NCBI GenBank assembly: GCA_963978545.1
Contig: OZ021733.1
Coordinates: forward strand, 35,445,424-35,509,423
Direction: 5' to 3'
Length of the DNA stretch: 64,000 nucleotides
Origin: Linyphia triangularis
Lineage: Eukaryota; Arthropoda; Arachnida; Araneae; Linyphiidae
Positions 42,995-61,276 of the stretch are shown here, piece after piece. The number at the start of each line of letters is the position of its first letter. The stretch's first letter is position 1. Made by a program: the position numbers and the translations under genes. The notes under the pieces were generated by a model that was given only the letters and a program-made list of their open reading frames with translations, did no database searches and was not told the DNA's origin.

Positions 42995-45524
42995 TGCGTG
43001 TGTGGTTGATGGCCGATATAGATAAACCGATTTTGGTGTGAGCGGATAAACCAATATACAGGAAGACGTACTAGAATAAAACGTACATTTTTCGAAATTT
43101 TCCCAATCCTGTATTTATTCACCGATTGTTATTTCTTGCACAACTGTTAGGTAACTGAAAGGAATTTCAAATGTTGGAATGGCATCTACTGGTCATTTGC
43201 ATGAGAAGATAAAGAAGTTTGCCCTACTCACCCATATTTACTGAAATTCCAAGATTTTATTACAGTATGTTGAGACACCGATTAGATGAGTGAAGATGTG
43301 TTTACGTTATTTATCAATATTGTATGTATGTGTGTGGTGAAGTTTGAGAAGTCAATGCCGAGGAAACACGTTATTTCGTATTGCCTTTTTCATTTTATCA
43401 GTATATTATTGCGATATTCTAATGACGGTTAGTTTACATATTCTCTTAGATAATAATAACCAAACGTCAAAATGGAAAGAAAAATTGTTATGAGAGTTTT
43501 TCGATCCATCCTGTTTTTGAAGGAGGTCAACAAAATTCAGATTTAGTGTTATTATGTTTTCACATTTTCATCATGTTTTCACATTTTACATTATGTTTTG
43601 ATATATTCACTTAAGTTATAGCAATCAAAAGTTAGTATGGAAAGACAATTTTGTTTGGTCTATTTTATAACCAAGCATATTGTAATGTTGGCTATAAAAA
43701 TTCCATTTAATAAATTATTCAATTTTTTTTAACTAATTACTAATTTTTCAAACTTAGTTTAATGCGAAAAGATATCGTTAACAATTTCTCTCTAAATCTT
43801 TAATACACATTTTAAAAAATTAAATTAAATAAAACCACTTATGCTCTAAAAACTCAACGTTTCTCTTTGAGATTTAGTCGTTCACATTCAATTATTTGTA
43901 CATTATTTATCTGCAGAAAACCTTTATTATACATGATATTTTTAACTTTTTTTAGACTCTGAATAAAAATAAAAATGCTGCAATTGAACTTTTAAAAATT
44001 CAAAATTTCTTCAAACTTTTATTTTGCATATTTTTGGCCATCGAGCCAGGAAATCTCATCCAAGAAGTCAAATAAAATACATAACTGAGCATGTTTTTTC
44101 TTTTGTTAATTTGAATAGAATAGCACTTTTTTGTAGTGAAAACGTATTGTCTTTTTAATATTTCAGGAAAATAGACTCTAGAATTACTAGTAATTTTCAA
44201 AGTGCACTCAACATTCTATTATTTTGTCGAATGTCTTTTTTATCCCTAAATGTAGCTATCTGAAAGGAATATGCAATTTTGGAAAAGCACCGATTGCCTT
44301 TTAGCGTGAGAAGACTAATGGGTTTGCTCAACCCAAAAAGCACCAAATCTCTACCACAATGGGGGGAGAGATTGATTACTGATGCCCTCGATGAATTTTC
44401 TTTCTCAACACCTTTCTACTTCTTAAAACTCAAGGAAGGTTTTTTTTTTAAAACACACTCTTGGTTTAAATGTTTTTTTTTTTTTTTTTTTTTGTTTTTT
44501 TGTTGTTGTTGTTGAAATTCCTCTTCTGAAACTCAACAAATATTAGGAACTCTGGTTTGAAGCCTTGCTTTGACTTTCGTTTCGCATTGTAAATACCGGT
44601 ACAGGATACTTCAGTTGTTTTAATTCAAAAGTTAGGTTTAATTACTCTAGTTCAGTAAAAAAAAATTATCTGTGAGAAATAGCATGACGATCGGATGAAG
44701 TTAACTGGATAGAGAAATGACGTGAACAGTTTAGGAAACCTTCTATTGCTCTTGCTCCATTTATTTCACTCTAATTAACCCTTTTAGATTGATTACTCAT
44801 ATCTAAAGACTTAAAACTAATTTTGGAAATGAGCTCATTTGTATTTACTCTAAAATAAAAACGAACTGGACTAAAAAGAATAAATACTAAAAATATAGAA
44901 CTTTTTAATTTATATATATTTAATAACAACTCAGTTTATAATAATATGAGCAATTTTACGGAAAGTAATGTCTCAAGCTCAAAAGCTACAAAAAATATTC
45001 TTAATCATTTGTACATTCCTTCAACGGTTACTTTTTTTTTAGATGAACTGGGGTTTTATCACAATCACCAATTTATAAGAGAAAAAATTAAATTATAGTA
45101 GAATATCAATTTAATTTTTTTTTACAATTTTCATATGAACAAAATAAAAGTGTTCGAAAATGCAATGTGCTCCCTTGCACACTATTTTAGTACGAAGAAC
45201 AGCTTAGCCTTCGTCCCCTTTCATGTTCTTTGCTTCAGCAACGTACTCTCAATTTATTTTCTTACACCCTACAGGGAACAAACTTCATTGACTTAGTAAT
45301 GGACGACACCTCAGGCAAGCTCTTCGTAGTTTTATTATGATCTCTGAGCTATCTGAAAACGCAAACTTAAAAATTTTTAACTCTGTAAAAACATCTTTCT
45401 TTGACCTTTATCAGTTGGTTGTTAGATTTTTTGACACATTTACACTTAGACCATACTCGGGGTCTTTTATAGAATTCGATTCTTATATAGATTTCGTCCC
45501 CTCTAATACATTTTGGTGTTTACT
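42995..45524. other. AT-rich DNA without recognisable gene
   Basis: A 23-base T-run merging into (GTT)n lies at 44471-44514. Plus frames at 44279-44515 (TTG start, ending in that T-run) and 45337-45579 have no recognised motif. The remainder is A/T-rich. Confidence 0.45.
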
Positions 45525-46262
45525 GATATTGTTTTTTACTTTCAATTACCCATATGTACATAGGTTAATGAAAGTATAGCATTCGGTCAAAAAAAAAAAA
45601 AAAAAATCGATTTGTTTGCGTTTCTCTACGTTTTGGAACATCCTGATTTCAAAAAAGTGATCTAGTAAAAACGTATGTGTGTGTGGGTATGTGTGGCTGT
45701 GGTCAGCATAACTCCCAAACAAATTGACCTACGATGTTCAAATTTGGTATGAGGGTGAGTGGTGGCCATGGGACCTACCATTAAGGTTTCCGTCAAAATC
45801 ACGCATGCGCATAAGGTAGCTGCCATTGAAAAAATTATGTTTTTCAAAGATTGCTAAAAACGACTCTAACGATTTTTATAAAAATCGCTGTGGTAATGCC
45901 TCTTAAGGTGTTTTAAACATCCTCACCTCCGAAATTCCAGTAAAAATGTTTTAATAGCTCAAAAAGTTGAAAAAAGAATGTCTTCAACACAGAGTTCTCT
46001 TTTCTTGAGCATGCTTCATCAATGATCGTTTTTTCTTCTCCCCTCAGCTTTGCTTATAATAAAGGATAATATAAGGATTACCAAAATCACCCTTTTGGTG
46101 ATTTTTTTTTTTTTTTTTTGAGATCCATTCAAGAATTACCACAAAAAATATCGCCAAACTGGCCATTTATTCTAAATTAAGGATGAAAATATACAAACGG
46201 TAAATGATATAAATCCACATTAGTATTATAGTGTAATTGAAAGTTGTGCGATGTTACCCCTA
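45525..46262 (-). repeat. Unclassified dispersed repeat, copy 2 (about 0.74 kb)
   Basis: On the minus strand this is homologous to 28402-29086 from end to end. Inverted words ACTTTCAATTAC (45538-45549) and GTAATTGAAAGT (46233-46244) lie near its ends, as in copy 1. It carries an A-run at 45588-45606, a GT-rich insertion near 45673-45700 and a T-run near 46104-46120 that copy 1 lacks. The 61-codon minus frame (45662-45847) is the degraded equivalent of the 75-codon frame in copy 1. Confidence 0.7.
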
Positions 46263-46277
46263 GTTTTACTTATTATT

Positions 46278-46468
46278 GCTTTGGTTTGGTTTGTTTGTAC
46301 TCCCAACGACCTATTTTTGTGCACAATAACGGCCAATCAGGCCGTGGCCTACAGCTTAAAGTGGATTCCGAAACACAACGAACATCCATGCCTAACCCAA
46401 GATTCGAATCCGGCACCTTTAGCATGCGAGGCCAGAACGCTAGCCCTACAGCCATCTGGTTGGCTACA
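46278..46468 (-). mobile_element. Second tRNA-derived SINE type
   Basis: On the minus strand it starts near GCCAACCAGATGGC with a tRNA-like head. That head contains a box-A-like TAGGGCTAGCG and box B GGATTCGAATC, and ends TTAGGCATGG. The TAGGCATGGRTGTTYGT junction is shared with the SINE at 20.3/22.8 kb, but the body differs and the tail is AAACAAACCAAACC instead of CAACCAACC. TATTATT flanks both sides (46271-46277 and 46469-46475), a plausible short target-site duplication. The three overlapping open frames here are not genes. Confidence 0.75.
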
Positions 46469-46475
46469 TATTATT

Positions 46476-48300
46476 ACATATTAAGCAACAAAGCGACCTT
46501 TATGTGTTTTTTTCACTGGATATTTACTTTATTCTACAAATGCTCATTAGTTAATTAAAACTGCAAAAGACTCTTAAGCACTATACTTGTCATAACTTAT
46601 TATAGCTGTTTAATTCACAACATAAATTAAAATAAATACCTTTTAATTTAATAGCAAAATAGAGATCCTGAAATATATTGGTACCCAGGATGCCTGTGCA
46701 GAAATCAGGCCATATCTATACTGCACCGGAACATCGTAAGTTTGAGATCTAGACAACTAAAAGTCGTCCGTGTGTGAAGATTTAATTGTTTTGCGGAGAG
46801 AACTTCTAAAACGCAACTGTCTTGCATTTTCTGCTTCTTGACTGGAAGAAAACCCTGAAAATTTCCTGCATGTTATCTGTCACAATCTCCACTGTGTCTA
46901 CTCATTTTGAAAAGAAACTGCGGGCGCCAGGCGAAGTCAGATCCCAAGAAGTAAGGCACGTCTTTAAAATTCAATCAATAATCGTTGTGTAATACTTTTT
47001 ATTGGATTCTGATTGTATTGTTGATTTTAACTTTATTATGTCGATGCATTTTTTTACTATAGGTGAACAAGATAAAAATTCATATCACTTCTACTGAAGA
47101 GTTAATATTAGCAAGTAAAATACATGTCTTCTGAAATTTTTTAAATATTGGTGTGTAAAATTGGAAATTAAGTTCCATTCTTGTACCCTGTAGTGGAATA
47201 AATAAATACGGATAAAAAGTAGTAATTATAAAGTCCATAAAGATTACATATTTTATTTCAATTTACATAATTGCTTTATGCAAAACATCAATAATATTAT
47301 CTATAATTAATTATTGATAAATTCCATTAATAATAATTTAATTATAAAGCTCTAGACAGATTTTTTTTTTAAATTTCCTTTTCAAAAGAAAAAAAATACT
47401 TATAATTTTCCTCAAGAGATGCCAATTTTACTAACGCATGTCGACTTTTTTTTTTAAAGATTAGTACTCAGTGAAGATGACAATTTCAATTAGTTTCTCG
47501 GGTGAGAAACTGGCTGAATTTTTAATCGCTCCTTAAATTTAAATCCCAGCATCAAGCATTAATGCGCATCAAAAATCGAAGAAAATATGTCTTACGAACA
47601 GTTCTACGATACTTGATCTTTGCTAATAAAGACTATACTTTCCAATGCAAGATTTTTTTTTTTTTTTTTCATTTTCTAAAGAAGATTTCCTGGCATTTAA
47701 AGATCATCCGACCGTTTGTTTGTTCGACCGGGAATTAATTTCCGAATCAAAATTTTAAAGGATGTTTTTACGCTCAGCAAATAACACACCTATGAGTTAA
47801 ACCAATTATTTATTTGCAAATCGGAGGTTACTGTTTAATGATTAAAATTCAGGCGCAGAGTTGTATTTAATTGAAAAGTCGCATCTTCGGAGTATTTGTA
47901 AAAACTATTAGCCCGTGAGAATAAAGTTTTTTATTTTTTATTTCTTTATCTCGTCTTCTCAATAATGATGCGAAGGAGCAATTTTTGGAGAATGGTAATG
48001 CCTTTTAAAGTGGCTTTGGTTCGTCTTAATCTCTTAGACGAGTCCCAAGAGCTTGAATCTTCCATCGAAGAAAATTGCTCATTTGTAGCTCAAATATTTG
48101 GACTCGTTGTCATCATTTATTTACGATGCGCGTCGCTGGAGCCGCTGATTCTGTTTGAAATTAATGTCGTCTCTCAATCGGAAATAAATATGAAGCAACA
48201 TAAAAAAAATCTCGTTACGACTATAAAAACAAACAATAGCTTCGCTCCTGTAATTGATGTTTGCCCAGCCTATCGTCGAAATAACGATTGAAAAACCGTG
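46476..48300. promoter_or_regulatory. Higher-complexity DNA with one unassigned 108-codon frame
   Basis: Patches at 46680-46975 and 47840-48310 have ordinary complexity and GC amid AT-rich DNA. The plus frame 47965-48291 starts at ATG (two in tandem) and runs 108 codons with mixed codon use. It contains a hydrophobic stretch (FGLVVIIYL) around residues 45-53, but I recognise no family and no splice context. It could be a small gene, an exon or conserved non-coding DNA read by chance. The rest holds T-runs and A/T sequence. Confidence 0.25.
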
Positions 48301-51300
48301 AAGAGTGGAAAAACTTATTTGCTTTACTTTTCTGCAGTCGACTAAGTTTCAATAAATTAATTATTCATATTTGATTTTGAAGGAATTAGATCGAGAAAGT
48401 AATGTAAATATCAAATTGCCGGGCAAATTTAATTGAGCTACTCTTTGTTCCCACCTACAAACCCTGCGGAATTAAGAGAGATTCGAATTTAAAATTTATT
48501 GCCAGATTTTTGAACTCAGTTATTATTTTTTTTTTTAATATGTCTCCCCCCCCCCCCCCTCCCCTCTTCTATCGCTTGGGATAAATTGGGCGCATTTTCT
48601 AAAGACATCTCGAATGAGTAAAAGTGATTTCGTAACTTATTTAAAATCTGCGTTTTCAATTAGTTTTAACTATAAAAGGGGGAGTACAAGGAGAAAATTT
48701 GATTAAGACATTTAAAGTACTGTAGCGTTCGGAGGTGTTTTCATTTAACGATGGTCTTAAAATGTAACAACGGATTTAAAAATATGTTACTTTAATTTAA
48801 AAACTCGTACTAATTAATTTTGTTGTACATATTTTTTAAATATTACTCCTTCGGGTTGCATTTAATGATTTTCTTAAATAATTTTAGTAAATTTGATTTT
48901 GCATTTATTCATGGCGTGAACTTTTACTCAAAGAAAGTACAGGTTTGGTAAATTTCGATTTTATCCTGAATATATGTATTTTCAAGATTAGTAAGTGTGA
49001 ATATAATATTTTTAATTTCTTAAAGTATAAATGAAAAATAATCTTTCATTCAAAAGGGTTCCTGATTTCATATCAAACTCGGTAGATCACTAATAACATC
49101 AGTCATTCAAAAACCGGTTTTACACTGTTACTGTAGCCTATGCCTTTATTCTTGTATAGATAATCCATGATAGTATTTAAATTCCTGTCATGTAGATCTT
49201 CCTCTTTCAACAACTCATTATTTGAATCACACAGTAAGAATTCTAATTAATTTTAGCGATACCTATTTAATTTTATTTTCTAGAAAATTGTGTTTTAAGT
49301 TCATGAGTAATTCACGTTTGAAATGTTTGGTGTTGAATGGGGTCTTCAGCATTTTCTCTAAAATTTTTTTTTCTCTTTTGTATGTATACTAAGGTGTAGG
49401 CATCGATGGACTTTGAAAGCAGATTTCTGTGTCTTTTATTAGAGGTGTGGTAGCCATGTAATGTTTCTTTTTTATATTTGTCTGAATTAGAAGCTGGAAG
49501 AGCTATTCGTTCTCTTTTAAAATCTAAAATCTGTCTTAAAGGCTCTTTTAAGACTGAGATGCATTTATTGATGCATTTAACAAAATAATTTCTTACATTT
49601 AGATAATTTAGATAATTTACCCAAATTCCCCTTTAAATAATATTCAAAACAATTATTTTATTGAGGTTATGGGTGCATAATAAATCTTCTTGTTAAAAAA
49701 AATTACATAAGGCGAAATACTTTACTTTCAAACACTCTTATTTTCCCGCATATTTTAGGTATTATTAATTATCATAACAATTAACACATTTATTGATATC
49801 TTACATCAAAGAACCTGTAAAACATTTACAAATTTGCAATATTTCTTTTATTTTGCTAGACAACGTTGCCTTGTGAATCGTTGGAAAATTAGGGTTATTT
49901 TACTCACTTTTTCTTAAATGGCGAAATCACAATTTTTGCTTGATCACGTAAAATTCAAATAATGAGGAAAACAACTTTTTTTGTTCACGATTTTACTAGT
50001 ATCTCTCCCTTTATTAAAAAAAGTAATTTGACCCGTTTAGAGAAATAAGATTTAAAAAAATATGTATCTTATTCTCTATAGAAAAAGATATTTCTGAGAG
50101 AAGGGAATAAGTCTGTTCTAAATTGTGAAATCGTTGGAGAAAGATTGGAGATATTTTGGCATACATTTTGGATGACCATAGAAAGCAAACTACATACAGA
50201 TCGTTTACTTTCTAGAAAATGTGATGCATTGAGTCACTTATTCCGTGTCAAGTGTTAATTGTTCTTGTTTAAATATAAGTTTAAATTTGTACCTATGATT
50301 TAAAAAATATTTGTTAAAAAATATTGTGCTAAAATATTGTTTACATTGTTCTATTTGCTTACATGGAGTTTTACTGCCCGAAAACAATTTTTCAGGCTAT
50401 TCAGGCCAAAAAACAGCAAGTGAAAAAATCAAACTGATGCCATATAACTTTTCCCATCAGCTTTTATTTTCAAAAAATACACAATTTTCAATACAAACAT
50501 GTCATTTATTGAATAAATGCATTTTTTACAAAAAGTAGGTATTATTTTACATATATATTTTACAATCTATTGTATTAAACTTGAATTTGGAAAGTGTGTA
50601 AACCAACTGAAATTTAGATTATAATGAATCTGATTCAATACATTTCTCTGAAATTAATTTGGTGATTATTATAATACGTTATAATATCTTTTCAACAAGT
50701 GTAAAAAACATTGAAGTCTATACTTGAAGTTAATAAATAAAATTCAATAAATTTTACTATTTTAGGAGGAGAAACGAAGCTGGATTTGCAAGATAGGTTA
50801 TTAAAGTGAAAGCTCTACAGAATTAATATGTTTAAGAATTTCAATTATTTTATTTCTAATGCTCAATTTTTAATATTTATTTAACTATTTAGTAATATTT
50901 TGAGAACGCTTAAAGTTTCTGTTGTTGTCTTTGGCAATGTGTAGCAAATGAATTTACCACTTAATTGAAGGCATTGTTTCTTAGTAAATGTTTCATGATA
51001 ATATATTTAAAAAATACTTTGTATACATTTTAATAATAAACTATGAGTTATGAAAATTTACCCAATTACTTACTATCAAAGAATATTGGGTTAAGTTCTT
51101 TTTCTATTGTTTTTTTTTTTTCATAATGGAAGTTTTCTTTGCTTCAAAAAGAAAAATAAGAACAATATCGATAAAAATCACGCTAAAAACGCACATAATT
51201 TACAAGAGACAAACAATCTTAAAATACTTTCTTTTGTAATTTTCTTACTTAGTAAATATTTAAAACTATAACTACGATGTTTAAAAATTTATATTTACTT

Positions 51301-54156
51301 TTTACAAAACAATATAAGCACACATCTTCGATTTTTCTGTTTTGTAGGGAAGATTTTCTCAGCAGTTAAACAACAGATTATACTACTGTACTAATAAAAC
51401 AAACAGTTAGTTATAAACTTTGTTAGTAAAAATAAGTGCAATGATAAGAAACATACATATATATGCTAGATCTCTTACCAAAAATATTAAGTAGAGTTAC
51501 ATTATGTGTAGTACACGAAAAAAAAATCCGAACTTTGGTTATATCTTGTATTCCAGTTAATGAAATAATAAAAAGTAACCATTATGATTTTCTTTGAAGG
51601 TTTTTAACAAATGTGTGTAAATTTTTTGTCATACGGGGTCATTTCTATATTGAAACTAAACTAAACTTTAAAAAGTTCCCCCCCCCCCCCAACATTAACC
51701 CTCATAATATTATTCTTTATTTAGATTTAGCATCCAAAAATGTCAAAATATTAAATTTCAAAATTTTCCTTTAAGTGTTTTGTAATTTAACTTTTGATAA
51801 GGAAATAAGAAATAAATGTTAAAATCAGAAATTGATTTTAGCCATAAACTGATAAATTATTAATATATTTTAGTAGTAATTGTTTTTTGCAAACAATAGT
51901 TTGCTAGTGGCCAAACATATTTAGTATGCCACATTGATACTAAACAGTTTTTAGTTAATTAATTATTAAAACAATTTAAAAAAATTTAAATAGAAACATA
52001 CTTTTTTTTCATTAGATTTATCAGAATCGAAAACCTTACAGATTAAAGTAAAAAAATATTTCATTGTAAAAATGTTTAAATATTTATATTAACTTTACAA
52101 AGTGTTAGAAATATAGACGGTAAATTTAACAAATTATATTTTTCAGTATTATATTCAGATAGTCGTAAACAAATATTAAATTGTGCTGTACATTTTGCAA
52201 CCCGGAAGTTTTGGTTGGTGTGCATTCTTCCCAAAGGTTCTATCCATTGATCAAAGTTTAACTCCTGGATCAGAGGCAGCAAACGCTTCTAGCATGTGAG
52301 AGCATGCACTCCGGTTTAATGTCCAACATATATATAATGGAAAAACATATAAGAAATAAACGTGATCTAAATAATATAATGTATTTTTATTAGCGTCAGA
52401 TAAAAGCATAAAGAAACAATTTTAAATTTATTAATTTAATTATCAACTCAAATATATTTTATACTATTTATATTATTGTTTCAATTTGATTGCAGGCGAA
52501 GTTGACACATTTTCAACTTTGTTAATAAATTATTTTTCATTTAAATTTATTTCTGATTGAGTTACTATTTTTTATTTTGTATTAACACCTTGTTAAACAT
52601 GTCGCAGTAAATTACTACTTTCCAAGTAATTTCAGAGTAATATCTATGTTTTATAACGACCTGAAAAACGAGTCCGTTTGTATCCCCACTTAACTCTGAA
52701 ACCTTGAAATATGCTTCTCAATATTGAAAACTACTCTACGCTAATAAATTGCGTGTTTTTTAACTTACGGATTTGAAATTTTATATTTAGGGTAAACGAA
52801 GCATTCTAGATCGAATGAAAAAAAAAAAAAAAAAAAAATAGAGAGTCGCATTGAAATTGTCAAAGTTAAAGCTCAATTTAATTAGTATACAGCCCCTCAA
52901 GAAAATACTTTTCATACCAGACATATTGGAATCTTAAAAACTTTACTTTATTGTAAACAGAAATATTCTACGACTTTTAAACTGAAGATATATCCAGCGT
53001 TCATTTTTTTTTCCTTCTTATTGTACGTGTGCAAATAATTTTTTCTAAAGAGGTACAATAACTGTTTGAATTACATATTAGTACATTATTTAATACTTTT
53101 TTTAATGTGGTTAAACAATACGTGTGTGTATGGTGCTTTTTTTTAATGAATAGATCGCTAAAAAATTTCATTAATTTTATATATTTTACACCATATACAT
53201 GCTTCATTACACATTTTGAGCTTATAGGTAAATATACGATATTAACTTTTAAGGGGACTTGATACCCCTTGTTTTCACACAAAAAAATAAAAATATAAAT
53301 TTTCTATTTTTTGCATGTTTATAATCTATAAAACCTTCTTATTATTCAGGCAAGTTTTTGAGCTGATTAGATAACTGTAATTGCAAAAAAACTAAATTTT
53401 TATGGAGAATTTAGCATTGATGCAATAGCTCCTTCGATATTTCGAACGCATTTTTCTCAATTCGTAATTTTTGAAATTCCCACTTTACTCAAAATGCTAA
53501 AACTTCAGCAAATATGAATTAAATGACTTGAAATTTTTTTTTGTCATTCTTAATATCTATTTGACAAAAATAAGCATGGATTTTTGAATAAAATAAAAAC
53601 TTTTTTTTACAAGTTTCAATGTTGATTAATACCAGTTTTTTACGCTTTTTTTACAAACAGGAACAGTAATTTTCGTTTTTCTCGTAAACTATTTTACTTA
53701 TTCTAAATCTGATGCCTAAAAAGTTATAGTATATAACTAGAAATATATATATATATATATTTTAAGAAATCAGGAAAAAATATTGAAAAATGAAAAAAGA
53801 TAATAGAATTTGATTTTTGATAAATTCTTTAAAAATTTGAAAATTTTGAAAGTTTAGAGCACTATGTGAACATTTTTAAAATAAAATTTAGTTTTTACTT
53901 ATACTTCCAAAAATGTAACAATTATAATTTTAAAGCCTTAAATATAAAAAAAATAGTTTGAAGGGTACCAAAACCTCTTAATAAAGAGTACAAATGCAAT
54001 GCTCTAGGAAATGCTTTTTGTTAACCTAATAAGAGTTACCACGATCTACGAATTCACAACTGATTTTGTTTGATTAGCGGTATTTCCCACCAATTCCTAT
54101 TTACTGTATAACCAGGCGTGATTAGCAAAACGATTCCATATGCACCTGCGCATCAC
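48301..54156. other. AT-rich DNA without recognisable gene
   Basis: C-runs of 13-14 bases lie at 48546-48559 and 51678-51690, and a long A-run near 52819-52839. Minus frames at 52076-52282 and 53001-53282 and the plus frame at 50311-50538 show no motif. No bounded mobile element was recognised. Confidence 0.5.
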
Positions 54157-54193
54157 GAACTGATTTTCACACTCTCAGACTGAAAATCAGTTC
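54157..54193. other. Perfect 13-bp inverted repeat
   Basis: GAACTGATTTTCA at 54157-54169 is the exact complement of TGAAAATCAGTTC at 54181-54193 across an 11-base spacer. The words GCAT and ATGC just outside extend it with a small asymmetry. The flanks (about 54040-54320) are of higher complexity than the surroundings. It could be a transcription terminator-like or foldback structure; function unknown. Confidence 0.6.
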
Positions 54194-55901
54194 ATGCACC
54201 AAAGAATATAGTGTTTCAGAAAAAATATCCTCTCCCGGGTTCCTGTATCCCACTCTCCATGGTTGAGTGAATTATGGTTTCAGCTGTCCAGATAAACTGT
54301 GTATCAGGAAAAAGTGAATGTATTTTGCTGGATTTTTTTTCTTACATTGTTATAACATGGGAAAGTTGAGCATCAATGAAGTTGCGTGTGTTTCTCAGTT
54401 AAAATACTTATATTCAAAGAGTTATTATTTTAAGTCATTTGGATTTGATGGTAGCTTAATATATTTTCTGAATTATTCAATTAATATTCTAGTGGGTGAA
54501 AAAGTTAACAGTGTATTGCGAAGAATAAATCGAAATAAAGATAAGAAAGTAAGTCGACCAGAGGAGAGATTCAGCAATCTGATTATGTTTTGTAAAAAGT
54601 GTGTGTAAAGATTTTTTCAGTAATTACTAAACAAATTATAGCTTATTAATTTTAATAATAATAATAATTATTATTATTATTTTTTTCTTAATATTTTATA
54701 CGTTGGTTAGGATTCGTGAAATATATTTTTGTAAAGATCAAAATAATTAAATAATCATCTTAAAATGGAATTTAAAGAAAAAAAAAAAAAAAAAAAATAC
54801 ACTAAGCAACTATAAAATTAAATGCTTGTATATTGTACAAAGACTGTAAAAATAATAGCAATAATATTATAACTATTTTTTTACTTAAATCTATTAAATT
54901 TAATATGCGATTTTAAAAGTTATATTTATATATGTTTTTCAATACTCTATCATATTCTTAATGCACAATTTTAAGCTAAAAAGTATTGGAAATTTTTTAG
55001 TTTTGTAAATAGAAGTATAAACGTATACAGAAGAGAAAAAAATTAGAAATAAAACTGATTGAGGACAAATTATTAGAGTTATAATAAATAAAAATCATGT
55101 TGTTACCGTTGGTCAATATTTTTCTCAGCTATAAACTTAAGATAAACTTTCACTGTAAGATTTTCACTTTAAAAAATGTTGATATAAAAGAAATATTAAA
55201 AAGCTAAACAAAGTTGTCAATTGTTTAGCCGCAGAAAAATTGTTTAATGTAACGCTAAAACCACGATGCTTTAGAATACATGTGAGAATGTTTACTCTAA
55301 CTGTCACGAGTATGTGATAACACTTTTTCCCCTTTATCTTTCCATTGATTACATAGTTGTTTGCGTACTATTTTACTATTTTGTTTGTTTATGGTCTAGA
55401 CCTGATGTTTACCTTGCTTGGTATTTAAAAATATCACCACAATGTTTACATCGTGCTTTTGTTCGTCTGAATTAACAAATGAGTATAGAAATAAACATGT
55501 ATGACATCATATTTATAAATAAATATAAAAAATTTATCTAATAGTTACAATTCATTGATAAAAGCTATTCCCAAATGTTTTTTGATTGACGAATACTTAT
55601 GCTAATGCTATTCAGATTATTTATTTGAACTTTTGATAAGCTTTGTTTCTACGTTTTTGTGTAATAAATAGAGTCAATACTTCGATTTAAACAATTTCTT
55701 AGTTTCAATTTGCTCTGAATCCCTTACTTTTTCTCTAAAGCCACTTATAATTCTTCATGCTCGCAATATATAATAAAAAGTGAATATATGCTTTATTAAT
55801 TCGAGAAATTTATATTTTTTTAGTCCATGTTTCCTTTTCAAATGTTTTTGAGAAGGCAAATTTAGCTTCAATATGCGTATTTTACACATTTTTATTGCAA
55901 T
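54194..55901. other. AT-rich DNA without recognisable gene
   Basis: The 96-codon plus frame at 54318-54608 begins at a non-ATG codon and has a basic stretch (RRINRNKDKK) but no known domain. A small AAT/ATT inverted stretch is at 54653-54680 and an A-run near 54778-54797. Confidence 0.45.
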
Positions 55902-57790
<1,889 letters not shown>

Positions 57791-58746
57791 TGCAAGAAGT
57801 AGCTTGAATCCTATATATCTCTGAAACACAACGAAGCATTTTAGCCATTAAATAAGAAAATAAAGGGGAAAAAACATTAAATTACATAAACAAACTTTTT
57901 TACGTGTCCCCTCTAAAACATTTTTTGGGTTATTTTTCAAATATTTAATTCCCACTACTTTCAGAAAGCCTTCAACTGCTTATTTATAAAATATAAACAT
58001 AGTAAAACAAATGAATATTACACTTGGATGATATTTAATAAGCTAAAAAATATATAAATACAAAGGAAAATTGTTTTGGATGTGACATTTTGTTGCTGAG
58101 GGGGCAGAAAATATTTAAAATCTAAATTGACTTTTTTAAGGGTACGTTTAAGGTTGGAGGTAATGTTAAAAACTTCTATTTACAAACTCAGTTCCTGAAA
58201 TAAATACTTATTCTTCAGTTTATTCCATTTTCTCGTCATCGTTTAAACATTAACTACACAATAAGCAGAACTAGAAAAGTTAAAAGATAACTTGCTGGAT
58301 GATGAAATTATCATAATTGAAGATTTTTGCGAAAATTATTCAATTAGACAACAAAATGAGGTCGTGAGTATGCATTGGTATTCATAATAAGTAACTATTT
58401 TTACAACAATTATTTATTACAAGGATATGGAAATTCTTAAGCTTGTTAGTTATGGGTAATCTCAAATGATAAACAGCCATGATAAAGAGTTGATTTTTAG
58501 GGCTAATTTATTCAGTTTTCAAAAATCTTCAAACGAAGCTTGTTTTCCGTATTAAATATGTTCACTACTGGAGTGATGGTGCTGGCAGTCATTTTTTAAA
58601 CAGATACAATTTGGCAAATCTGATTCATCACAAAGATGACCACGGCTTTGAAGCAAATTGGTTATTTTTTGAAACTGCATAAAGAAAAGAATCAATTGAT
58701 AGTATTGGTACTGAAGTGAAAAGTGGAATTCAAATGCAAGTTCTAC
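57791..58746. other. AT-rich DNA without recognisable gene
   Basis: There are no bounded repeats or gene-like frames. The minus frame that continues into the next array is a chance extension of the repeat reading. Confidence 0.5.

Positions 58747-61276
<2,530 letters not shown>

Noticed and set aside
42614..43122. Overlapping frames of 117-152 codons on both strands
   Set aside because: They are all translations of the (ATGT)n array (Met-Tyr-Val-Cys or His-Thr-Tyr-Ile periodicity).
47184..47193. TACCCTGTAG resembling the start of miR-10
   Set aside because: Only the first ten bases match, the rest of the mature sequence does not, and no complementary arm is nearby.
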